The notes beneath the pieces are model-generated. The model searched no databases, was not told the origin of the DNA, and saw nothing but the letters and a program-made list of their open reading frames with translations. A DNA stretch of 64,000 bases, taken from NCBI RefSeq assembly GCF_003075075.1, contig NZ_QCYM01000005.1, positions 124,001 to 188,000 on the forward strand. The letters are read 5' to 3'. Below, in pieces: positions 54,309 to 61,240 of the stretch; position 1 is the stretch's first letter, and each line of letters begins with the position of its first letter. The position numbers and the translations under genes are program-made. The DNA is from Labrenzia sp. 011. GTDB taxonomy: Bacteria > Pseudomonadota > Alphaproteobacteria > Rhizobiales > Stappiaceae.

Positions 54309-55409
54309 ATGAAGCTCAAAACCGTAATTCTCGCAGGTACTGCACTTGCCTATGCCGGCGGCGCAGCCGTCGCGGAAGACATGACCCTGGTCTCCTGGGG
54401 CGGCGCCTATCAGGCTTCCCAGAAGGCAGCCTACGCGGACCCCTATGTTGCCGACCATCCGGATATCAACGTGATCTGGGATGAATCGTCCAACGAAGCG
54501 GTCGCCAAGCTGCGCGCGATGAACGAAGCCGGCAATGTCACCTGGGATCTGGTCGACGTGGTCGCATCCGACGCCATCCGTCTGTGCGACGAAGGTCTTG
54601 CCCTGGAAATCGATCCGGCAACCGACCTTGCGGACGCTCCGGACGGCACTTCGGCCGCTGACGACTTCGGCGACCTGCTGGTTTCCGAGTGCTTCATTCC
54701 ACAGATCGTCTATTCCACCACATTCGGCTACCGTTCGGACATCGATGACTGGGGCGGCAAGGAACCTGACGACATTTGCGACGTCTTCGACCTGGAAACT
54801 TTCCCGGGCAAGCGGTCCCTGGAAAAGCGTCCGATCAACAACATGGAGTGGGCTCTCCTGTGCGACGGCGTTCCGAAGGATGAAGTCTACAGCGTTCTGG
54901 AAACAGACGAAGGCCTGGAACGGGCATTCAAGAAGCTCGACACCATCAAGGACAACGTCGTGTGGTGGTCTGCCGGTGCGGAAACCCCGCAGCTTCTGGC
55001 CGACAAGGAAGTCGTGATCGGCTCCACCTACAACGGTCGTCTGTTCTCCCTGATCGAAGAGCAGAAGCAGCCGGTCAAGATGCTGTGGGACGCCCAGGTG
55101 TTCGACCTTGACGGCTGGATCATTCCGGCAGGTCTTCCGGAAGATCGCCTTGCCCGTGTGAAGGATTTCGTGAAATTCGCGACCGACACCCAGCGTCTGG
55201 CCGATCAGGCGAAATACATCTCCTACGGCCCGGCCCGCAAGTCGTCCGCGCCGCTCGTCGGCAAGCATGCTGATCTGGGCATCGACATGGCTCCGCACAT
55301 GCCGACCGATCCGGAGAATGCCAAGAACACCTTCCTGTACAACTACGAATGGTGGGCGGATTACCGCGACGACATCGACGCCAAATTCCAGGCGTGGCTG
55401 TCTCAGTAA
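54309..55409 (+). CDS. ABC transporter substrate-binding protein, PotD/PotF-like
   Basis: 366 residues. The signal peptide is MKLKTVILAGTALAYAGGAAVA, cleaved before EDMTLVSWGGAYQASQ. The mature protein is a type II extracellular solute-binding protein of the spermidine/putrescine group, with TWDLVDVVASDAIRLCDEGLALEID, VVWWSAGAETPQLLADKEVVIGSTYNGR and WDAQVFDLDGWIIPAG, where the aromatic and acidic residues form a pocket for a small cationic or zwitterionic ligand. GAGGGAG precedes the ATG. A nine-base-pair stem follows its stop. Confidence 0.88.
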   Translation: MKLKTVILAGTALAYAGGAAVAEDMTLVSWGGAYQASQKAAYADPYVADHPDINVIWDESSNEAVAKLRAMNEAGNVTWDLVDVVASDAIRLCDEGLALEIDPATDLADAPDGTSAADDFGDLLVSECFIPQIVYSTTFGYRSDIDDWGGKEPDDICDVFDLETFPGKRSLEKRPINNMEWALLCDGVPKDEVYSVLETDEGLERAFKKLDTIKDNVVWWSAGAETPQLLADKEVVIGSTYNGRLFSLIEEQKQPVKMLWDAQVFDLDGWIIPAGLPEDRLARVKDFVKFATDTQRLADQAKYISYGPARKSSAPLVGKHADLGIDMAPHMPTDPENAKNTFLYNYEWWADYRDDIDAKFQAWLSQ

Positions 55410-55425
55410 GCCGTTTCAGGACTTT

Positions 55426-55455
55426 GGACCGGGCGGCCATGCTGCTGCCCGGTCC
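55426..55455 (+). terminator. intra-operon stem-loop after the binding-protein gene
   Basis: GGACCGGGC (55426-55434) pairs perfectly with GCCCGGTCC (55447-55455) over a 12-base loop, 17 bases after the stop. No T tract follows, so it is more likely an mRNA-stability or partial-termination element raising binding-protein levels than a full terminator, because the two permease genes come next. Confidence 0.55.
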
Positions 55456-55551
55456 GGCTTCATTCACCCGCTCCGCGTGACATCACCAGGTGGCGGAAGG
55501 CCGGCCGAGCCCGAGGGGATGGCCGGGATTGATTTGCGAAAGACTTGATTC

Positions 55552-56817
55552 ATGAGCGATACCACAGCCGGTGAAGTTCTCACCACGAAGGACGGACAAC
55601 CGCTCAAGGTGGCGCTGGCCAAGGCCCTGCGCAGGGAAAAACTGCGGTCCCTGGCACTGATTGCCCCGTTGCTCATTTTCGTGCTGCTGACGTTTGTCGC
55701 GCCGATCGTGGACATGCTTTTCCGGTCCGTTGAAAACAGCATCGTCGAGGAGACGCTTCCCCGCACAGTGGTCGCCCTGCGCGAGTGGGACGCGGATTCG
55801 GGACAGGTTCCCGACGAGGCCGTCTATGCCGCCCTCTACGCGGACCTTGCCGTGGCCGTGGAGGAGAAGACGCACACCCGCCTCGGCTCCCGTCTGAATT
55901 ACGAGGAAGGCGGCATGTCCAGCCTGTTCCGCAAGACGGGACGGCGCATCAAGCGCATGGACGAGGCAGGCCCCTTCAAGGAACAGTTTCTCGAGGCGGA
56001 CAGAAAGTGGGGCGAGCTCGCCACATGGAATGTGCTGCGGCAATTCTCGCCGCGGTTCACCGACGGCTATTTCCTGAGTGCCTTCGACGCGCAGAGAACG
56101 GCTGACGGCATCGAGATGAAGCCGGATAACGAGCGGATCTACATGCTCCTGTTCGGAAGAACCCTGTTCCTGTCGATCGTGATCACCGTGTCCTGCCTGG
56201 TCCTGGGCTACCCGATCGCGTTTCTTCTCGCCTCCCTGCCGTTACGCAGTTCCAATCTCCTGATGATTCTGGTGCTGCTCCCCTTCTGGACCAGTCTTCT
56301 GGTGCGCACCTCCGCGTGGAAGGTGCTCCTGCAGCAGCAGGGGGTGATCAACGACTTCCTGGTCTGGATCGGCCTCATCAGCGATGCCAATCGTCTGGTC
56401 ATGATCAACAACCAGACCGGCACGATCATCGCGATGACCCATATCCTGCTGCCCTTCATGATACTGCCGCTCTATTCGGTGATGAAAACCATCTCTCCGA
56501 CCTATGTGCGCGCCGCCAAGAGCCTTGGCGCCAATGACTGGACCGCATTCTGGCGGGTCTATTTCCCGCAATCCGTACCTGGAATCGGTGCGGGAGCGGT
56601 GCTCGTCTTCATCCTGTCGATCGGCTACTATATCACGCCGGAACTGGTGGGCGGCACCTCGGGCATCTTCATCTCGAACCGGATCGCCTATCACATATCG
56701 TCGTCGCTGAACTGGGGCCTGGCGGCCGCTCTGGGGACATTGCTCCTCGTCGCCGTGATGGTTCTCTTTACTGTCTACGACAAGATCGTCGGCATCGATA
56801 ACGTGAAACTCGGATAG
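55552..56817 (+). CDS. ABC transporter permease, PotB/PotH-like
   Basis: 421 residues, longer than most PotB proteins (about 285-315). One membrane helix (about 35-57, LALIAPLLIFVLLTFVAPIVDMLF) is followed by a ~140-residue hydrophilic stretch (about 60-195, largely charged), and then by five hydrophobic helices with the coupling motif AAKSLGANDWTAFWRVYFPQSVPG. The long periplasmic insertion after the first helix is seen in a subset of PotB relatives. It forms the channel with the second permease. Confidence 0.88.
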   Translation: MSDTTAGEVLTTKDGQPLKVALAKALRREKLRSLALIAPLLIFVLLTFVAPIVDMLFRSVENSIVEETLPRTVVALREWDADSGQVPDEAVYAALYADLAVAVEEKTHTRLGSRLNYEEGGMSSLFRKTGRRIKRMDEAGPFKEQFLEADRKWGELATWNVLRQFSPRFTDGYFLSAFDAQRTADGIEMKPDNERIYMLLFGRTLFLSIVITVSCLVLGYPIAFLLASLPLRSSNLLMILVLLPFWTSLLVRTSAWKVLLQQQGVINDFLVWIGLISDANRLVMINNQTGTIIAMTHILLPFMILPLYSVMKTISPTYVRAAKSLGANDWTAFWRVYFPQSVPGIGAGAVLVFILSIGYYITPELVGGTSGIFISNRIAYHISSSLNWGLAAALGTLLLVAVMVLFTVYDKIVGIDNVKLG

Positions 56818-56828
56818 GAGACGGCGAC

Positions 56829-57683
56829 ATGAGTGCACTTCCCCCCTACGCGTCCCCTGTCCAGCGGATCTGGTTCTACAGTTTCCGGGTCATCTGCGGA
56901 CTGATCTTCTTCTTCCTGATCTTTCCGATCCTGGTGATCCTGCCGCTGAGCTTCAACGCACAGGACTTCTTCACCTTCACCAAGGAAATGCTGGCGCTGG
57001 ATCCGGCCGGCTATTCCTTCAAGCACTATCATGACTTCTTCACCAACCCGGACTGGCAGCAGGCGCTGACCAATTCGGTGATGATCGCGCCGATCGCGAC
57101 GTTGCTGGCGACGTCCTTCGGAACGCTTGCGGCCGTTGGCCTGTCACAGTCCCACGTGCCCTACAAGCCGGCCATCATGGCGGTGCTGATCTCGCCGATG
57201 ATCGTGCCGCTGATCATTTCGGCCGCCGGCATGTATTTCTTCTATTCCCGCATCGGTCTGCAGGGCACCTACTGGGGTGTCGTACTGGCCCATGCCGCGC
57301 TCGGCACACCCTTCGTGATCATCACGGTGACCGCGACGCTGGTCGGTTTCGACCGCTCCCTGGTGCGGGCCTCCGCGAGCCTGGGTGCGAATCCGGTAAC
57401 CACCTTCTTCAAGGTGCAGATGCCGCTGATCGTTCCGGGCGTCGTCTCCGGCGCCCTCTTTGCCTTCATCACCTCCTTCGACGAAGTGGTCGTGGTGCTC
57501 TTCCTGGGGTCTGCCGGTCAGAAGACCCTGCCCTGGCAGATGTTCACCGGACTTCGCGAACAGATCTCGCCGACCATCCTGGCGGTGGCATCGCTGATGG
57601 TGGCGATCTCCATTGTGCTGCTGACCGTGCTCGAGATGCTGCGCCGGCGGTCCGAACGTTTGAGGGGGCTGTCACCGGGCTGA
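56829..57683 (+). CDS. ABC transporter permease, PotC/PotI-like
   Basis: 284 residues with six hydrophobic segments and the EAA-type coupling motif RASASLGANPVTTFFKVQMPLIVPG. The N-terminal VICGLIFFFLIFPILVILPLSF and the later SFDEVVVVLFLGSAGQKTLPWQMF are typical of the PotC group. The start follows the other permease by 11 bases with GGAG upstream. It completes a four-gene importer (ATPase, binding protein, two permeases). A rho-independent terminator follows at 57809. Confidence 0.9.
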   Translation: MSALPPYASPVQRIWFYSFRVICGLIFFFLIFPILVILPLSFNAQDFFTFTKEMLALDPAGYSFKHYHDFFTNPDWQQALTNSVMIAPIATLLATSFGTLAAVGLSQSHVPYKPAIMAVLISPMIVPLIISAAGMYFFYSRIGLQGTYWGVVLAHAALGTPFVIITVTATLVGFDRSLVRASASLGANPVTTFFKVQMPLIVPGVVSGALFAFITSFDEVVVVLFLGSAGQKTLPWQMFTGLREQISPTILAVASLMVAISIVLLTVLEMLRRRSERLRGLSPG

Positions 57684-57808
57684 CCCGGTGGCAGGGGCCG
57701 CGACCGGCCCCGCTGCATTCCGCAGGAGCCGGTGGCGGAACGCCAGTCACCGGGTGGAGGATCCGAGGGATCTTCCCGGCAGCAGGACAATCTGATTTTG
57801 GGCCTGGC

Positions 57809-57841
57809 GGGCCGGCTTCTCTTGGGAAGCCGGCCCGTTTT
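57809..57841 (+). terminator. rho-independent terminator between the ABC operon and creatinase
   Basis: GGGCCGGCTTC (57809-57819) pairs with GAAGCCGGCCC (57826-57836), loop of six bases, followed by GTTTT. It lies between the last permease and the creatinase gene, so creatinase is either transcribed by read-through or from a promoter within the ~75 bases after it. Confidence 0.8.
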
Positions 57842-57915
57842 GCGTTTCAGGCCCTGATTCCGGCAATGGCCGAAGGCGAACCGGGCGTGGACCCGAAGAG
57901 AAAAGGAGAGATCCG

Positions 57916-59145
57916 ATGAGTGACGACATGATCCGCATCTACGAGATGAACAACGGAGAAAAGGCTTTCTCGCCCTTTTCTCCGCACGAGATGGACCGCC
58001 GTCAGGCGGGACTCAGAAAGCTGATGGCGGACCGGGGGATCGACGCGTGTCTGTTCACCTCCTACCACAACATCTGCTATTATTCCGGCTTCCTCTACTG
58101 CTATTTCGGCCGCAAATACGGCTTCCTGGTAACCCGGGACAAGGCGACCACCATCGCCGCCGGCATTGACGGCGGCCAGCCCTGGCGCCGGACCCATGGC
58201 GACGCGCTCATCTATACCGACTGGCGTCGTGACAACTATTTCCATGCCGTCCAGTCGCTGCTGGCGATGCCGAACCCTTCGGTGAAGCGGATCGGCATCG
58301 AGTTCGATCATGCCTCCCTCGATTTCCTCCGGCAGCTCGAAGCGGCCCTGCCGGGCGTCGAGTTCGTGGATGTGGCGGCGGACGCCATGGCGCAGCGCAC
58401 GATCAAGAGCGCGGAGGAGCACAAGCTCATCCGCGAAGGGGCGAGGATTGGCGATGTCGGCGGCGCCGCCCTTGTGGATGCCATCGCGGCGGGCGTCCCC
58501 GAACATGAGGTGGCGATGGCCTCCACCAACGCCATGATCCGCGAGATCGCCGGCGCCTTCCCCTTCGTGGAGCTGATGGACACCTGGACCTGGTTCCAGT
58601 CGGGCATCAACACCGATGGGGCCCATAATCCGGTGACCAACAAGCGCATCGAGTCCGGCGACATCCTCAGCCTGAACTGCTTCCCGATGATCTTCGGCTA
58701 TTACACCGCGCTCGAGCGCACCCTGTTCTGCGACCATGCGTCCGACGAACATCTGCGGCTGTGGGAAATCAACTGCCATGTGCACCGGGAAGGCCTGAAG
58801 CTGATCCGCCCGGGTGCGAGATGCTGCGACATCGCCGCGGAACTCAACGACATCTACCGCAGCCATGATCTGCTCAAGTACCGCAGTTTCGGCTACGGCC
58901 ATTCCTTCGGCGTGCTCAGCCACTACTACGGCCGTGAGGCCTCCGTCGAACTGCGCGAGGATGTTGCCACCGTGCTTGAGCCGGGCATGGTCGTCTCCAT
59001 GGAGCCGATGATCATGGTGCCGCAAGGCGAAGCCGGGGCGGGCGGCTACCGGGAGCACGACATCCTGATCGTGACGGAAACCGGTGCGGACAACATCACC
59101 GGATTTCCGTTCGGTCCCGAGCACAACATCATCGCAAGCCGCTGA
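57916..59145 (+). CDS. creA: creatinase (creatine amidinohydrolase)
   Basis: 409 residues, the usual length for creatinase of the M24/pita-bread family. The sequence tracks the well-known Pseudomonas creatinase closely: FTSYHNICYYSGFLYCYFGR, NIDGGQPWRRT-like segment GIDGGQPWRRT, MDTWTWFQSGINTDGAHNP (catalytic His237, equivalent to His232 in the Pseudomonas enzyme), GYYTALERTLF and GAGGYREHDILIV. It lacks the full set of metal ligands of true aminopeptidases, as expected for creatinase. It hydrolyses creatine to sarcosine and urea. AAGGAGAG precedes the ATG. The upstream ABC importer is a candidate creatine transporter. No creatininase or sarcosine oxidase gene is nearby. Confidence 0.95.
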   Translation: MSDDMIRIYEMNNGEKAFSPFSPHEMDRRQAGLRKLMADRGIDACLFTSYHNICYYSGFLYCYFGRKYGFLVTRDKATTIAAGIDGGQPWRRTHGDALIYTDWRRDNYFHAVQSLLAMPNPSVKRIGIEFDHASLDFLRQLEAALPGVEFVDVAADAMAQRTIKSAEEHKLIREGARIGDVGGAALVDAIAAGVPEHEVAMASTNAMIREIAGAFPFVELMDTWTWFQSGINTDGAHNPVTNKRIESGDILSLNCFPMIFGYYTALERTLFCDHASDEHLRLWEINCHVHREGLKLIRPGARCCDIAAELNDIYRSHDLLKYRSFGYGHSFGVLSHYYGREASVELREDVATVLEPGMVVSMEPMIMVPQGEAGAGGYREHDILIVTETGADNITGFPFGPEHNIIASR

Positions 59146-59174
59146 CGCCGGTTTGCATCTTTCGGCAGGAAGGG

Positions 59175-59207
59175 ACGGGGCCGCGGCGGCGCGGTCCCGT
59201 TCTTTTC
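59175..59207 (+). terminator. rho-independent terminator after creatinase
   Basis: ACGGG-G-CCGC at 59175-59184 pairs with GCGG-T-CCCGT at 59191-59200 (one G-U wobble), six-base loop, then TTCTTTTC. It closes the creatinase transcript. Confidence 0.75.
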
Positions 59208-59543
59208 ATGCCGGGGGCAGCCCGCCCTGAAACGGGAAGCAGGAAGCGGCGCTGATGGAAATCCCGTCGCGCCGCCCCCCTCCATGATGACCTTGAAACC
59301 CTGACCCGACTCAGGGAGAAGAAAGGCAAGTCGATGCGTGAAAATCGGATCTTCGGGGTAGCCATCCCGGAAAAACGGCAGGAACGTCGGCTGTTGTTAT
59401 ATTCTTGGCAACGAGCGGCACCGTATAGTGAATGACTTGATCTACCGATGACACGAATGACAGCGGCGTAATTTCCAGGTTTATTGTAAAACCGTATCCC
59501 GCTGCACCGGATTGCAATGGAACACGCCAACGGGGGAATAGAA
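59208..59543. other. gene-free stretch upstream of the signalling operon
   Basis: 336 bases without a supported gene. It must contain the promoter of the operon starting at 59544. No convincing -35/-10 pair or EcfG-type GGAAC-N16-CGTT element was found. A GGGGGA at 59532-59537 is the ribosome-binding site that fixes the downstream ATG at 59544. Confidence 0.5.
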
Positions 59544-60065
59544 ATGCCTGCACCTTCTGAAGGATCATTGCCGAGCTCGGAATTGCCGCAGATGCTTCAG
59601 ATGGATCTGGATATAGGGGATTTTTGTTCGAACTGGTCCCATTGCGATCTTCTCTCGGCCTATCTGGCCCGGATGGTCAGCCACAACAGGCTCGATTCTC
59701 TCCTGTTTTCAAATCTCTATTCCTCCGCCCTCAATGAGCTTCTGGAAACTGTCTTCAGGGTGCACGGTGCGTCCGGCAAGCTGGAATGCTCCGTCCGGCG
59801 GCAGGGTGGACTGGACCGGATCGAGCTGGTCTTTCCGGCGGATGAAGACATCTTTCGGGTCTACCGCGAGGCGATTGACAAACTCTCTGGCGAGAATGCG
59901 GAAAAGCTTTACCTGGAGGCGCTGTTCACCGAGGGACAGCCGGATGCCAGCCTTGGACTTCTGGAACTCGGCGTCGACTACGGCGCCCGGCTCACCATCG
60001 ACCGGGTCGGGAACGACCGGATGTGTCTGGTCGCCGAACTCACGCTTGAGGACGAAAACGAATGA
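59544..60065 (+). CDS. degenerate GHKL/anti-sigma-factor-kinase-like regulator (slr1658-type)
   Basis: 173 residues from the ATG at 59544 (GGGGGA six bases upstream). The N-terminal half includes a region aligning with the N-box of histidine-kinase-like ATPases, LNELLETVFRVHG (about 66-78). The second such protein in the operon reads INEILENAIKFRK at the same place, so the Mg-binding Asn is replaced by Thr here. The later segment SLGLLELGVDYGARLTI resembles the G-box. I read it as an inactive or altered member of the SpoIIAB/RsbW-like family used in partner switching. It overlaps the next gene by 4 bases (60062-60065). The family name is from memory of related cyanobacterial proteins and is tentative. 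Confidence 0.6.
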   Translation: MPAPSEGSLPSSELPQMLQMDLDIGDFCSNWSHCDLLSAYLARMVSHNRLDSLLFSNLYSSALNELLETVFRVHGASGKLECSVRRQGGLDRIELVFPADEDIFRVYREAIDKLSGENAEKLYLEALFTEGQPDASLGLLELGVDYGARLTIDRVGNDRMCLVAELTLEDENE

Positions 60066-61240
60066 TTGCGGAAAACACCACCCAGGCGTTCCAGTGGACC
60101 TATAACGAAAACGATCAGGAGTTCGCCCTGCAGGGCAGCCTCCGTCCGCAGAAGCCGGAGGAACTCAGCAACTGCATTTCGGCGCTCGAGCAGTCGGTCG
60201 CCAAGGTAAGCGGCAAGTTCTATGTCAACGTCCGCCGCCTGGTGCGCATGAACAATGTCGCCTTCCAGGCCATTGCCTGCAAGATCCTGGATCTGGTCCG
60301 CGCCCGCGCCGATCTGGACGTTCAGGTCACCACGTCGAGTGTTGTCGGCTGGGCAACGCGCAAATTCGCGGTTCTCGAAACCATGTCCGACAAGATCACG
60401 GTCAGCGAGTATGACAGCGAGTTCTACCCGGGGCAGTCCTTTGTCGAGGACAGCGAGTTCATCCACGTCCTGCGCACCCAGACGAAACTGACCTGGCGGC
60501 ACGAAAAGGAACTGCTGCACAAGCACGGCCTGAGGCCGGGCATGCAGGTTGCGGACATCTGCTGCGGGATCGGCGATTTCGCGGTCCTGCTGCAGAAGGA
60601 ATTCAGCCCGGACCGGCTGGTCGCCCTCGATCACTCCAGATCGAGCCTCGATTACGCCCGCCAGGTGGCGGCGGATTTCGGCATCCGGGGCATCGACTAT
60701 GTGTTCGGCGATGCGGCCGACATGCTGCTGGAAGACGATCAGTTCGATTTCGTCACCTGCCGGCATTCCCTTCAGGTATTCGATCGTCCCGAGCTGATCC
60801 TCAAGGAACTGTTCAGGATCTGCAAGCCGGGCGGCCGTGTCTACGTCACCAACGAGAAGAATTCCCACTGCCTGGGCGAGCCGCGCGGCGAGTCGATCCA
60901 GTGGACCTACAACGAGGTTGCCAGGCTCTGGCATCATTTCGACATGGATATCGAGATCGGCCCGAAAAGCCGGCGCCTGTTGCTTGAAGGCGGCTTCGAG
61001 GATGTCTCCATCGGCTCCTTCATGGTCACCAGCGCCGACGGAGATCCCCAGGGCTTCGCCGATATCATCGCCTCCTGGAAAAATCTCTTCGCCGGCAAGA
61101 TGGCCAAGGAACGCGGCGACGATCCGGCCTTTATCGAGCGCTTCGCCAAGGGCTTCGACGACCACATCTTCGCCGCGCTTCATCCCAAGGGATATGCGGG
61201 CTGGCCGATCTGGGTCGCCTCGGGACGCAAGCCGCAATGA
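60062..61240 (+). CDS. STAS-like domain fused to SAM-dependent methyltransferase
   Basis: 392 residues. Residues 1-~118 resemble a small STAS-type (anti-sigma-factor antagonist, slr1659-like) domain, with KFYVNVRRLVRMNNVAFQAIACKILDLV where a STAS domain usually has its DLSG...IDSSGL segment. Residues ~140-392 are a class I SAM methyltransferase: motif I VADICCGIGDF (163-173), then VALDHSRSSLDYAR, FDFVTCRHSLQVF and the post-motif KPGGRVYVTNE. Start and stop overlap the neighbours by 4 bases. The usual phosphorylatable Ser/Thr of STAS domains is not at the expected place. It is probably cytoplasmic, with the methyltransferase as output. The substrate is unknown. Confidence 0.7.
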   Translation: MIAENTTQAFQWTYNENDQEFALQGSLRPQKPEELSNCISALEQSVAKVSGKFYVNVRRLVRMNNVAFQAIACKILDLVRARADLDVQVTTSSVVGWATRKFAVLETMSDKITVSEYDSEFYPGQSFVEDSEFIHVLRTQTKLTWRHEKELLHKHGLRPGMQVADICCGIGDFAVLLQKEFSPDRLVALDHSRSSLDYARQVAADFGIRGIDYVFGDAADMLLEDDQFDFVTCRHSLQVFDRPELILKELFRICKPGGRVYVTNEKNSHCLGEPRGESIQWTYNEVARLWHHFDMDIEIGPKSRRLLLEGGFEDVSIGSFMVTSADGDPQGFADIIASWKNLFAGKMAKERGDDPAFIERFAKGFDDHIFAALHPKGYAGWPIWVASGRKPQ

